Below, one piece after another: positions 45,040 to 53,563 of a stretch of DNA of 64,000 nucleotides. Below the pieces are notes generated by a model, which was given only the letters and a program-made list of their open reading frames with translations, was not told where the DNA came from and searched no databases. The number at the start of each line of letters is the position of its first letter. Position 1 is the stretch's first letter. The position numbers and the translations under genes were made by a program. Source of the DNA: an uncultured Lachnospiraceae bacterium (GTDB taxonomy: Bacteria; Bacillota; Clostridia; Lachnospirales; Lachnospiraceae); contig CALWQT010000006.1 of the NCBI GenBank assembly GCA_944383765.1, positions 1 to 64,000 on the forward strand. The letters run 5' to 3'.

Positions 45040-45320
45040 AAATAAAAAGGCGGTTCCGTCCAAAAGGACGAGACCGCCGCTCGTGTTACCACCTTTATTC
45101 ACAGACAACTCGCACTGTCTGCCTCATGGAGTACCAACATACTCCGGCGAGAATAACGTTCGCCACTCCGTCGCCGCCTACTGAGTAAAACTGTTTGGGG
45201 CGCAGCTCCGAGATGTATTCCCTTCCGGTGACACGTGCGCCTCTCATCTGCCGGCTGCTTTCTGTCCGCTCTTTCCGAAAGCTACTTCTTCTCTTCTCTG
45301 CCTTTGAGTCTGAAATTATC
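45040..45320 (-). ncRNA. Tyrosine-specific T-box riboswitch leader
   Basis: The 5' leader of tyrS shows the T-box AAAGGTGGTAACACG (minus strand, about 45096-45082). Its TGGT pairs with the ACCA end of uncharged tRNA. The terminator lies at 45044-45078 with a GGCGGT stem and U-run. A stem I region contains TAC (45217-45215), a tyrosine codon, in GGGAATACATC. Known T-boxes bind uncharged tRNA and prevent termination, so tyrS is made when tyrosine is scarce. The specifier assignment is by eye. Confidence 0.88.
45044..45078 (-). terminator. Regulated terminator of the tyrS T-box
   Basis: GGCGGT and ACCGCC form the lower stem with GTCC/GGAC above, followed on the minus strand by a U-run. It sits 40 bases before tyrS and is the alternative to the antiterminator carrying the T-box. 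Confidence 0.85.
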
Positions 45321-45323
45321 TGT

Positions 45324-45352
45324 ATTATAGGATAGGGCACACACTTTGTCAA
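45324..45352 (-). promoter_or_regulatory. Consensus sigma-A promoter of the tyrS transcript
   Basis: A perfect match: TTGACA (45352-45347), 17 bp, TATAAT (45329-45324). The transcript starts about 300 nt before the tyrS start codon, as expected for a T-box leader. Confidence 0.9.
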
Positions 45353-45362
45353 CCCCATATGA

Positions 45363-46265
45363 TCAGGATTTTCCCTGATATACCGTAAGCAATACCACAG
45401 TGCCCAGAATCATTACAAATCCAACCACATCAATCCAGGCAAATGCCGTTTTTAACCACAGGAAGGAGATCACTACCGCCGAAACCGGCTCCATACTGGC
45501 GAACAGACTGCCTTTAAAAGGACCGATCACTGCCACCCCAGTCAGATAAAGTCCAAATGCAATTGCCGTCCCTACGATCACCACCCCGAACAGGGCAAAT
45601 ACGGTTTCCATATCCCATATGACAGGACAGTCCCAGGGACGGACTGTAAGCCCCAGCACGATTCCTGCCAGCAGCATACCAAAGCCCAGGATCTGGCAGA
45701 TGCCATATTTTTTCATCAGATTTCCCGGTATCATATTATAAAGCACTGCTCCCACAGCCGATAAAAGCCCGAATACCAGGGCCTTGGGCGTTAAGGAAAG
45801 TTCTCCGAAATTTCCATGGGTTCCCAGGATAAAAGTCCCAGCCAGGCAGAGCGCGATCGCAGCCAGCTCCACCTTTACCGGAAAACGCTTTTCCTGCACG
45901 CACACCACCATCAGGATCATAACCGGAAACAGATACTGAAGCACCGTAGCTGTCCCTGCATTGGAATACTGGATCGCCACAAAATAAGGATACTGAGCCA
46001 TCATGATTCCGGCAATGGCGAAAATCGCCAGATGAACCGTATCCTTACGGTTCCGGAATACCGCCAGATTCCCTTTTCCGCTCTTCATAAATCCTGCCAG
46101 GATCAGCAGTACTCCCGCCGCCAGCAGACGGACAGATACCAGCCATTCTGCCGTAGCCCCTTTTTCCTGAAATAAAAACTGTCCGCAGCAGCCGGAAAAT
46201 CCCCAGCAGATTCCTCCTATTACTGCAAGCATATTTCCAATCCTTATCCGTTCAGCCTGATTCAT
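45363..46265 (-). CDS. EamA-family (DMT) transporter
   Basis: This 300-aa protein has ten hydrophobic helices in two similar halves, typical of RhaT/EamA exporters. N-terminal IRIGNMLAVIGGICWGFSGC and second-half AIAFGLYLTGVAVIGPFKGSLFASMEPVSAVVIS are characteristic. The substrate is unknown; relatives export amino acids or metabolites. It ends just before the tyrS promoter. Confidence 0.9.
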   Translation of the reverse strand: MNQAERIRIGNMLAVIGGICWGFSGCCGQFLFQEKGATAEWLVSVRLLAAGVLLILAGFMKSGKGNLAVFRNRKDTVHLAIFAIAGIMMAQYPYFVAIQYSNAGTATVLQYLFPVMILMVVCVQEKRFPVKVELAAIALCLAGTFILGTHGNFGELSLTPKALVFGLLSAVGAVLYNMIPGNLMKKYGICQILGFGMLLAGIVLGLTVRPWDCPVIWDMETVFALFGVVIVGTAIAFGLYLTGVAVIGPFKGSLFASMEPVSAVVISFLWLKTAFAWIDVVGFVMILGTVVLLTVYQGKS

Positions 46266-46351
46266 AGTCCCACTCTCTCAATTTCTCCAAAGTATGTTAT
46301 CCATAATAAAATATCATAACCTTTCCTGCCTGACAAGCAAAATATCTGCCG

Positions 46352-47509
46352 TCACAGTTTCCATATGGTCTCCTCTGCCGCAAATCCGGGTATCCGGTAG
46401 AGAACCAGCAGATCTGTCACTCCCTGCTCTTTGAGGAATTCCCGGATATTGCCATTGAAGTACCGTAAATCTATGAGAAATACCATATCAAAATGACAGG
46501 CTGCAAACGGGGCAAAACTGTTGCCGTACGAATCTTTGACCACACCCAGCTTCCTTCCCTGGCTTTCCCCGCTGGAATTTCTGATTTCCGTCAGGGCATG
46601 ATTCCCGTCCAGATAAAACCGGTACTTGTCCCTTCCTTCCAGCGCCGCCTGGGTATACATTTCCCCAGCCTCTTCGCTTTCATCATAAAACACCTGAAGC
46701 TCTCCCTCTTCCTTTTTCAGGGACCATCGTTCCATCGTGTCCGGTTCTGTTTTCCTGTTCACTTTTGCCTGTACCGTCCCGAAAAACTCTTCTGTCACCG
46801 TTTTCCGGTCAAAGTCACAGATCTCATAAGGTTCCAGTCCTATACTCTCCGCCCAGGCCCGGTACCCGTAGTAAGCTCCCAGCATCGTCCAGTGATGGTC
46901 TGTCTTATAATAGATTTCCTCTTCCCTGTGTTCGTTCAGAACGGTTTCCGGATCTACCAGTTGTTCCGGCGATTCCAGAAGCCCCCTCAGTTTTCCCATG
47001 ACCAGCCCCTGGTCATAGGGTGCTGCCAGAAATGGCAGTTTCTCCTTCAGGATCTGAGATGCGGAAGGAACCAGCATTCCCCTGACCCGGTCTTTCCCTA
47101 ACCGCTCCCCCTCTTCCTCCAGAAATCCTGCCAGGTCCTTCAGATTCTGCTCCATCTGCTCTGTCTCTATATCTTCCCGTTCAAACCGTTCCATCAGATA
47201 TCCGTCTTTTCCAATATAAACTCCATTCACATCTTCCTTACCCTGAATCAGCTCTGCCTCTGTCTTCAACGCCACCAGCTGATCCCTGACCGGAAACTGG
47301 TCACTCAGATAAGCTTCGTATTTCTTCCCGTAAGAACCGTCCAGAAGAGCCTTCAGGGAAAATTCCGGAAGTCTCTGAAGATATCGGTTTTCCGTCTGGG
47401 AAAATGCCTGGTCCGGCAGCAAAATTTCTGCTGATGCCCATCCGAACAGGATCACCAGGACCAGACAGGAGATTCCATACTTTTTCCATAATTGGAATAA
47501 TCGTTTCAT
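46352..47509 (-). CDS. DHHW-family protein, AlgX/SGNH-like O-acetyltransferase partner
   Basis: This 385-aa protein starts at the second ATG (47509), six bases from AGGAGG. It has an N-terminal anchor (about 13-31) and an extracytoplasmic domain. The YYKTDHHWTMLGAYYGYRAW segment near 210-230 gives the DHHW name, and VKDSYGNSFAPF near 330 carries the Asp-Ser pair like an SGNH hydrolase. Such proteins transfer acyl groups to surface polymers together with an MBOAT protein, which is encoded immediately upstream with 10 bp between the two genes. Confidence 0.87.
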   Translation of the reverse strand: MKRLFQLWKKYGISCLVLVILFGWASAEILLPDQAFSQTENRYLQRLPEFSLKALLDGSYGKKYEAYLSDQFPVRDQLVALKTEAELIQGKEDVNGVYIGKDGYLMERFEREDIETEQMEQNLKDLAGFLEEEGERLGKDRVRGMLVPSASQILKEKLPFLAAPYDQGLVMGKLRGLLESPEQLVDPETVLNEHREEEIYYKTDHHWTMLGAYYGYRAWAESIGLEPYEICDFDRKTVTEEFFGTVQAKVNRKTEPDTMERWSLKKEEGELQVFYDESEEAGEMYTQAALEGRDKYRFYLDGNHALTEIRNSSGESQGRKLGVVKDSYGNSFAPFAACHFDMVFLIDLRYFNGNIREFLKEQGVTDLLVLYRIPGFAAEETIWKL

Positions 47510-47519
47510 AGACATCCTC

Positions 47520-48926
47520 CTAAAACCTGAAATAAAGAAACGGATTATATCCTGCATCCACCAGATAGGCAATGCAAAGGATCAGCATACCTCCTGCCAC
47601 CACAGGAGCTGCTGCCCTCACCCACTGCCTGTTTGCCAGCCGGTCCCAGAGCCTTTTTACACTTTCCGTAGACCCGACACAAGTAAGGAGCATAAGAGGC
47701 AGGCTGGTAAAAAGAAGATACCAGGACCTGCCGCTGGTAAAGGGAAGCCCTCCCAGTCCCCACATCTGCCACAGATACCGGCTTCCTTCTGCCAGGCTGT
47801 CATGGGCAAATAAGATCCAGCCAAAAAATACTGCCAGAAGGGTATACAGAGACTGAACTCCTGCTGGAAGGCCTTCCAGCCTCTTCTTCCAGATCAGCTT
47901 TTCCAGTAAAAGAAGAATTCCAAAATATCCGCCCCATGCAAGAAAATTCCAGCCAGCCCCATGCCATAACCCGGTAAGCAGCCAGACTGTCATGATATTT
48001 ATGACCTGGCGGGCCTGGCCCTTCCTGTTTCCTCCTAAAGGAATATAGACATATTCCTTAAACCAGGTACCCAGTGAAATATGCCATCTGTGCCAGAATT
48101 CCGTCACACTTTTTGCCTGATAGGGATACCGGAAATTTTCAGGAAAATGGAAACCGAACATACGCCCCAGTCCCACCGCCATATCCGAATATCCGGAAAA
48201 ATCAAAGTATATCTGCATTCCAAACGCAAACATTCCCAGCCACAGGAGGACCACTGTCCGATCCGCTTCCGGAAGCCCCTGTATTTCCGACCACACAGCT
48301 CCGATCCGATTGGCAATCAGGACTTTTTTGGCTAATCCTATCAGGAAAATCCTTACCCCTTCCTCAAACTGGCTCCAGGTTTCCTTCCTCTGGTCCAGTT
48401 CCTCAGCTATGGTACTGTAACGCACAATGGGGCCTGCCACCAGCTGAGGAAACATGGATACATAGGCGCCGAATGCAATGATATCGTTCTGTACCTGGGC
48501 CTTTCCCCGGTAAACGTCAATGGTATAAGACATAGTCTGAAACGTATAAAAAGAAATTCCAATGGGGAGAGCCAGCTCCGGTATCGTAATGCCGGAACCT
48601 GTCAGATGATTTGCTGTTTCCACAAGGAAATTTCCATATTTAAAAAATCCTAAAAGTCCCAGATTGATGACTGCCGAAGAAGCCACCACCCACCTTGCCT
48701 TCTCTTTTTTCCCCTGTTCCAGAAGTTTTCCCAGGACTTTTCCGTGGAAAAAATCCACCAAAGTGGAAAATATCAAAAGAGTGATGTAGACCGGCTCTCC
48801 CCAGCCATAAAAAATGAGGCTCCCAAGGAACAGAACCCCATTGCGGAACCTCTTTGGAACAGCATAGTATGCCAAAATCATCGCCGGAAGAAACCGGAAC
48901 AAAAATAACAGACTGCTGAATACCAT
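47520..48926 (-). CDS. MBOAT-family O-acyltransferase (AlgI/DltB type)
   Basis: This 468-aa polytopic protein has about 11 helices. Conserved features are ALPIGISFYTFQTMSYTIDVYRG, EFWHRWHISLGTWFKEYVYIPLGG and the active His in TGLWHGAGWNFLAWG. MBOAT proteins pass acyl groups across the membrane for modification of an exterior polymer. Between a DUF4358 lipoprotein and a DHHW protein it forms a surface-acylation cassette. The polymer is unknown. Confidence 0.92.
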   Translation of the reverse strand: MVFSSLLFLFRFLPAMILAYYAVPKRFRNGVLFLGSLIFYGWGEPVYITLLIFSTLVDFFHGKVLGKLLEQGKKEKARWVVASSAVINLGLLGFFKYGNFLVETANHLTGSGITIPELALPIGISFYTFQTMSYTIDVYRGKAQVQNDIIAFGAYVSMFPQLVAGPIVRYSTIAEELDQRKETWSQFEEGVRIFLIGLAKKVLIANRIGAVWSEIQGLPEADRTVVLLWLGMFAFGMQIYFDFSGYSDMAVGLGRMFGFHFPENFRYPYQAKSVTEFWHRWHISLGTWFKEYVYIPLGGNRKGQARQVINIMTVWLLTGLWHGAGWNFLAWGGYFGILLLLEKLIWKKRLEGLPAGVQSLYTLLAVFFGWILFAHDSLAEGSRYLWQMWGLGGLPFTSGRSWYLLFTSLPLMLLTCVGSTESVKRLWDRLANRQWVRAAAPVVAGGMLILCIAYLVDAGYNPFLYFRF

Positions 48927-48930
48927 CTAT

Positions 48931-49500
48931 TTAGTCCTCATAATAACTGTCTATCATATCCACACCAATTTTCGTCTGATCCTGATAGAACGTGAGAAGA
49001 GCTGCTTCATCCGTTTCATCATTGTTATAAGCACCCAGCATGACAAAATAAACATCATCGCCATGGCGTACTACCTGAGACGCTTCCAATTTCGGCATAT
49101 TCATAGGATACTGGAAAGAATTTTCTATCTGACTGTTCCGATACTCCTCCAGAATTCCTTCAATCTCCTCACCTTTTCCTTCCTTTCCCCGGATAGCCAG
49201 GAACGTATCCACATGGGCACTCATCATAGGAGCCTCCCCTTTAAATTCCTCATACAGGCTCTCATCAATACCATATGCTGCCTGCAAGGTTTCCTGGTCA
49301 ATCTCCATACTGGGAAGATAATCTTCTCCATAAGCATCTTTTACTGCATCAAATACTTCTGATAATTCCGGAAGTTCCTTGGCTGCCTCTGTCTGGGCCT
49401 GAGAAGCATTTCCGGTACTCTGACCATTTCCGCAAGCAGCCAGACCAAATGCCAGGACCGCCATCATGGTCACTCCTGCTGTATAGATAATCTTTTTCAT
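48931..49500 (-). CDS. DUF4358 lipoprotein
   Basis: This 189-aa lipoprotein (signal ending LAAC, Cys23) has a low-complexity Gln/Ala linker and a globular domain. The pattern (LPELSEVFDAVKDAYGEDYLP, MSAHVDTFLAIRGKEGK, EEYRNSQIENSFQYP, ASQVVRHGDDVYFVMLG) matches DUF4358, often found with MBOAT genes. It is the first gene of the cassette, 4 bp before the MBOAT gene, with its own promoter. Confidence 0.87.
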   Translation of the reverse strand: MKKIIYTAGVTMMAVLAFGLAACGNGQSTGNASQAQTEAAKELPELSEVFDAVKDAYGEDYLPSMEIDQETLQAAYGIDESLYEEFKGEAPMMSAHVDTFLAIRGKEGKGEEIEGILEEYRNSQIENSFQYPMNMPKLEASQVVRHGDDVYFVMLGAYNNDETDEAALLTFYQDQTKIGVDMIDSYYED

Positions 49501-49534
49501 TTTCTATTCCTCCTTGCTCACTGAATGTTTTTAT

Positions 49535-49563
49535 ATTATAATGTACAATCAAGGGTCGGTCAA
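49535..49563 (-). promoter_or_regulatory. Promoter of the DUF4358-MBOAT-DHHW cassette
   Basis: Minus-strand TTGACC (49563-49558) and TATAAT (49540-49535) with 17 bp between, about 35 bp before the lipoprotein start. Confidence 0.7.
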
Positions 49564-49624
49564 TTTACGAATTGATTACTTTTTTTAAAAGAATTTACTA
49601 CCCTGCCAAATGGAGGAAATACAA

Positions 49625-50653
49625 ATGAGTTTTGAATTCATACAAAAGCTGCCCACCCCGGCAGAAATCAAAGAGCAGTTCCCTCTGCCTGCCCACCTGG
49701 CCGCTATAAAAGCAGAAACAGATAAGGAACTGGGCAAAATCTTTACCGGCGAGAGCAGCCGTTTTCTTGTGATCATCGGCCCCTGCTCTGCGGACCATGA
49801 AGATGCTGTCCTGGATTATGCCCACCGGCTGGCAAAGGTACAGGAAAAAGTAGCAGAGAAGCTTCTTCTGATTCCCAGGATCTATACCAACAAACCACGG
49901 ACTACCGGGCTGGGTTACAAAGGTATGCTCCATCAGCCTGATCCTGAAAAAAGCCCCAGCATGTCAGAAGGGCTTCATGCCATACGGCGTCTGCACATGA
50001 AAGTTCTGGAAGAAACCGGTTTTTCCACAGCTGATGAAATGCTGTATCCGGAAAATGTCAGTTATCTGAATGATATCATGTCCTATATCGCCGTTGGCGC
50101 CCGGTCTGTGGAAAACCAGCAGCACCGCCTGGTTTGCAGCGGCTGTGATGTCCCTGTGGGTATGAAAAATCCCACCAGCGGTGACTTGTCTGTTATGCTG
50201 AACGCCGTAGTTGCCGCTCAGACCGGCCACGAATTTATCATGAGAGAGTGGGAAGTGAAAACTCACGGAAATCCTCTGACCCACACCATTCTGAGAGGGG
50301 CCGTCAACAAGCACGGTCAGTGCCTGCCCAACTACCACTACGAGGACCTGATTCTCCTGTATAACCTGTATCAGGAAAGAGATCTGAAGAATCCGGCCTG
50401 TATCGTAGATGCCAACCACTCGAATTCCAACAAACAATATCTGGAACAGATCCGTATCGTGAAGGAAGTCCTTCACAGCCGCCGCCATTCTTCTGAGATC
50501 AAAGATCTGGTAAAAGGCGTCATGATCGAAAGCTATCTGGAACCGGGCTGTCAGAAAGTCTCCGAACACTGTTACGGAAAATCCATCACAGACCCTTGCC
50601 TGGGCTGGGAAGATTCCGAACGTCTTCTTTACGAGATTGCCGACAGTCTGTAA
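49625..50653 (+). CDS. aroF: 3-deoxy-7-phosphoheptulonate synthase (DAHP synthase, type I)
   Basis: This 342-aa enzyme makes the first compound of aromatic amino-acid synthesis from PEP and erythrose 4-phosphate. Start is the ATG at 49625 behind TGGAGG; the earlier ATG at 49610 overlaps the ribosome site. Motifs of the AroFGH group are IIGPCSADH, RIYTNKPRTTGLGYKG, GARSVENQQHR, VGMKNPTSGD and DANHSNSNKQY. E. coli-type isozymes are about 350 aa and feedback-regulated by Phe, Tyr or Trp; the N-terminal extension here is similar. It is a single-gene unit. Confidence 0.95.
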   Translation: MSFEFIQKLPTPAEIKEQFPLPAHLAAIKAETDKELGKIFTGESSRFLVIIGPCSADHEDAVLDYAHRLAKVQEKVAEKLLLIPRIYTNKPRTTGLGYKGMLHQPDPEKSPSMSEGLHAIRRLHMKVLEETGFSTADEMLYPENVSYLNDIMSYIAVGARSVENQQHRLVCSGCDVPVGMKNPTSGDLSVMLNAVVAAQTGHEFIMREWEVKTHGNPLTHTILRGAVNKHGQCLPNYHYEDLILLYNLYQERDLKNPACIVDANHSNSNKQYLEQIRIVKEVLHSRRHSSEIKDLVKGVMIESYLEPGCQKVSEHCYGKSITDPCLGWEDSERLLYEIADSL

Positions 50654-50663
50654 ATTACCATAC

Positions 50664-50730
50664 AAAACGTGCAGCAGCCGCTGCCGGTCCCTCTATAAAA
50701 GGGCCTCAATCACGGCTGCTGCACGTTTTT
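50664..50730. terminator. Terminator of the DAHP synthase gene, overlapping the PHP gene
   Basis: AAAACGTGCAGCAGCCG (50664-50680) pairs with CGGCTGCTGCACGTTTT (50713-50729), then TTTTC. The second arm lies inside the last codons of the leftward PHP gene (stop at 50693). It is therefore both terminator and coding sequence. On the minus strand it also has a U-run. Confidence 0.85.
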
Positions 50731-51400
50731 CTTTTACTGCAATCGTTCTTTCCGGTTCTTTCATATCCTGCAGATAATGGGCGTCAGAATTATTGATAAT
50801 CCGGCAGCGTTCCAGATAAGGATGGGTCCGCCTTAATTCATGAAGTTTTCCCATGTCTTTCAGCTCCACCGTACCAAACTGGCTGTCTGGTGGTATAAAT
50901 CCCAAATTGGAGATCAGGCTGTGGGCATTCTTATCAATATGAGCAGGAAACATAACCCCGCCCCGCTCTCTTACCATATTCCAGATATGGTCAAAGGAAA
51001 TCTGGCAGGCATTGATCAGCAGGATTTCTTCTTCCCCACATATCTGGTCCTTACAATCATAGATCTGCTGCTTTCCAAAAATATCCTGCCGGTTTTTTAC
51101 CGGAGGCAGACTCCTGTATACCATACGGTCAAAATCCATCGCTTCTGATAATCCCGGAAACAGACAGACGGCATGAACCTCCTCCGCCGTGCAGATTTCC
51201 ATACCTGGAATGACAAGCACTCCATATTCTTTGCCGGCCTCTATGGCTGCCTCGCAGTTTCTGCAGGAATTATGGTCTGTTACCGCAATCACATCCAATC
51301 CTTTTACTGCCGCCATACCTGCAATATTAGCCGGTGTCATATCATCATCACCACAGGGAGACAGGCAGGAATGAATATGCAGGTCATAAAACAGTTCCAA
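50693..51400 (-). CDS. PHP-domain phosphoesterase
   Basis: This 235-aa metal-dependent phosphoesterase begins with LFYDLHIHSCLSPCGDDDMTP, and HNSCRNC, PGMEI, HAV, FPAHIDKN and NNSDAH give the remaining metal ligands. The start is TTG at 51400 behind GGGAGGTG; the ATG at 51499 lies in the upstream gene. It is the last gene of the hydrogenase-regulatory operon. The substrate (perhaps a nucleotide or phospho-protein) is unknown. Confidence 0.85.
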   Translation of the reverse strand: MELFYDLHIHSCLSPCGDDDMTPANIAGMAAVKGLDVIAVTDHNSCRNCEAAIEAGKEYGVLVIPGMEICTAEEVHAVCLFPGLSEAMDFDRMVYRSLPPVKNRQDIFGKQQIYDCKDQICGEEEILLINACQISFDHIWNMVRERGGVMFPAHIDKNAHSLISNLGFIPPDSQFGTVELKDMGKLHELRRTHPYLERCRIINNSDAHYLQDMKEPERTIAVKEKRAAAVIEALL

Positions 51401-51422
51401 GCTTCCACCTCCCTCATAACAC

Positions 51423-51752
51423 TCACAGCATTTTATAGATTTCCATAGCGGTCTCAAAAACAGGGGCCTCTGTCCTGAGTACCGTAATCCCCTGTTCACC
51501 GGCTTTTTTCAATGCTGTCTCATCTAAAACCGTTCCCTCCGCCAGAATCACACAGGCAGCCTCCGTCAGCACAGCCACTGCAAGGGTATTCATATTTCCC
51601 ATCACGGTAACCCAGGCACAATCAGCCGGAGCCTTCCCCATAGCAACGCTGAGCAGGTCACAGCAGAACACTGTCTCGATCCGGCGTCCCGTATCCTCTC
51701 CCGGATTTAACACCTCATACTCTTTTCCATCAATCAACTCCTGTACGGTCAT
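51423..51752 (-). CDS. DRTGG-domain protein (second copy)
   Basis: This 109-aa protein is a stand-alone DRTGG-like domain: MTVQELIDGKEYEVLNPGEDTGRRI, then VFCCDLLSVAMGKAPADCAWVT. These domains occur next to CBS and phosphotransacetylase modules and probably bind a ligand such as a nucleotide. It lies 6 bp after the hydrogenase-like gene. Confidence 0.8.
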   Translation of the reverse strand: MTVQELIDGKEYEVLNPGEDTGRRIETVFCCDLLSVAMGKAPADCAWVTVMGNMNTLAVAVLTEAACVILAEGTVLDETALKKAGEQGITVLRTEAPVFETAMEIYKML

Positions 51753-51758
51753 GGTTCC

Positions 51759-53144
51759 CTACCTCTTTTCCTCATCTAGTTTTGCCATATCATCAGAAAT
51801 TTTCTGGATATACTCCTTCAGCAGACGAAGCGTTTCTTTGCCGTCTTTTTCTCCGGCCGCCATATCATCAGCCAGGCGTGAAACTTCCGTAGACAGCTTA
51901 TGGAGGCTCTCCCTCAGATAATAGACACAGTCTTCCTCCCTTGCCTCTCCCCTGGCAATATCCTCTGCCAGTGCCTTACAGGTAGGCGCCCCACAGGAAC
52001 CGCAGTCCAGACCTGGCAGACGCCCCAGCAGACGTTCCACCTGATTCAGCTTGGCAAAACTTTCCATAATATTCTGCCCCAATGAAAACACCGGTTCAAA
52101 ATCCACATTTCCCGTCCATCTCATATATTCTTCCGTATGTTCCACGTCCATATGGCTTCTGGCTACCGGCATATACTTTCTCAAACGCTTTAATTTCACT
52201 TCTGCCACATAGGGATTTTCCACTGTCAGTACACCGCCTACACAGCCGCCGCTGCAGGCGTCCAGCTCTACAAACTGAAGATTGGTAAACTTCTGGTCTT
52301 CCAGGTCTTCCAATACCCGTATCACATTTTCAATCCCGTCTGCAGCCAGGTAACTTTCTGTAAACAGACCTCCTGCCTCTCCCCCACTCCTTCCCCAGCT
52401 GATTCCAATCTTTCCGGAAGTCCCAATCTCTTTCGGGTCCTCCCCTACCGCTTTCATACAGGATAGCAGCCTGGGATATACATCTTTAATGGCAAATACC
52501 CGGTCAATCTGGCTGGTCTGCACTCCGAGAGGAGTTCTCGCATAAGTAACCTTTGACGGACAGGGGGAAATAAAACAGATACCGATGTCTTCCCTTTTCA
52601 GTCCGGTTTCTTCCATAGCCTTCTTAGCCGCCATACAAGCCGCCACTTCTACAGGCGGGTTCAATGGCAGAAGATGGGGAATCAGATTGGGGAATCTTAC
52701 CCGAATCAGTCTCACCACTGACGGGCAGGCTGTACTGATCATCGGCAGATTTTCCTGATGTTCCGCCAGATACTCCCTGGTTGCTTCACTGACCAGTTCC
52801 GCAGCTGCACTCACTTCCATCACGTCGTCAAATCCCAGCAAAAGCAGGGCATTCAGCAGGATATTCACATCTTCCAGGTTATTAAACTGGCTGTACAGAG
52901 AGGGAGCCGGAAGGGCCACGGTATACTGATATGTTTTCATAGTATCCAGGCTGTCATAAGAAGCCTGCTTGGCATGATGAGGGCATACCCGGATACATTC
53001 CCCGCAATCAATGCAGAATTTACTGTTGATCCTTGCTTTTCCGTTCCTTACCCGGATTGCCTGGGTAGGGCAGCGCTTAATGCAATTAATGCAGCCCCGG
53101 CACAGCTTTTCATCCAGATGAACAGAATGATAAAATTTATCCAT
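51759..53144 (-). CDS. [FeFe]-hydrogenase homologue without proton-transfer Cys, putative H2/redox sensor
   Basis: This 461-aa soluble protein has two N-terminal [4Fe-4S] clusters (Cys15/18/21/25 and 44/47/50/54). An H-cluster domain follows: L1 STACPSVV (Cys140), L2 SPCPSK (Cys195), L3 DACSGGC (Cys297, Cys301). All four Cys ligands remain, but the preceding Cys of the catalytic TSCCP motif is Ala139. L3 lacks the GGGQP tail. A C-terminal [4Fe-4S] motif (Cys381/384/389/406, CGSCGAPTC) is followed by a helix probably forming a coiled coil (411-461). This is like sensory group C/D enzymes but without a PAS domain. It lies between an RsbW-like ATPase gene and DRTGG. Confidence 0.85.
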   Translation of the reverse strand: MDKFYHSVHLDEKLCRGCINCIKRCPTQAIRVRNGKARINSKFCIDCGECIRVCPHHAKQASYDSLDTMKTYQYTVALPAPSLYSQFNNLEDVNILLNALLLLGFDDVMEVSAAAELVSEATREYLAEHQENLPMISTACPSVVRLIRVRFPNLIPHLLPLNPPVEVAACMAAKKAMEETGLKREDIGICFISPCPSKVTYARTPLGVQTSQIDRVFAIKDVYPRLLSCMKAVGEDPKEIGTSGKIGISWGRSGGEAGGLFTESYLAADGIENVIRVLEDLEDQKFTNLQFVELDACSGGCVGGVLTVENPYVAEVKLKRLRKYMPVARSHMDVEHTEEYMRWTGNVDFEPVFSLGQNIMESFAKLNQVERLLGRLPGLDCGSCGAPTCKALAEDIARGEAREEDCVYYLRESLHKLSTEVSRLADDMAAGEKDGKETLRLLKEYIQKISDDMAKLDEEKR

Positions 53145-53563
53145 TATAAATTCACCACCATTGTAATCGTGGTACCCACGCCCACTTCCGTATCAATCTT
53201 CATATCATCCGAATACTTTTTCATATTCGGAAGCCCCATACCAGCCCCAAATCCCAGTGACCGTATCTCATCAGGTGCCGTAGAATATCCCGCCTGCATG
53301 GCCAGTTCCACATCCGGAATTCCCGGTCCCACATCAGCCAGCTCCATGACAATCTTTTCCGGGGTAATGGTAACGGTGATTTCTCCGCCTTTTGCGTGGA
53401 TTACCATGTTAATCTCCCCTTCGTACATGGCAATCGCTACCTTTCTCACAGCTTCCGGCGCCACCCCCATCTGCTTCAGTTTATTCTTCACATCGCTGCT
53501 GGCTTCCCCGGCTCTGGTAAAATCATCAGGAGAAATTTCATATTTTAATACGATGGCCTCCAT
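53144..53563 (-). CDS. RsbW/SpoIIAB-like ATP-binding anti-sigma-factor-type protein
   Basis: This 139-aa GHKL ATPase domain stands alone. N-box EGEINMVIHA (about 48-57), G1 DVGPGIPD and G2 GAGMGLPNMKKY are intact. In sporulation and stress systems such domains bind and phosphorylate anti-anti-sigma factors. No STAS partner or sigma-factor gene is in this operon. Stop and start codons touch both neighbours, so it is translationally coupled to the DRTGG and hydrogenase-like genes. Confidence 0.87.
   Translation of the reverse strand: MEAIVLKYEISPDDFTRAGEASSDVKNKLKQMGVAPEAVRKVAIAMYEGEINMVIHAKGGEITVTITPEKIVMELADVGPGIPDVELAMQAGYSTAPDEIRSLGFGAGMGLPNMKKYSDDMKIDTEVGVGTTITMVVNL

Noticed and set aside
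45095..45358. Small open frame in the tyrS leader
   Set aside because: It lies inside the T-box RNA and begins upstream of the promoter -10 box.
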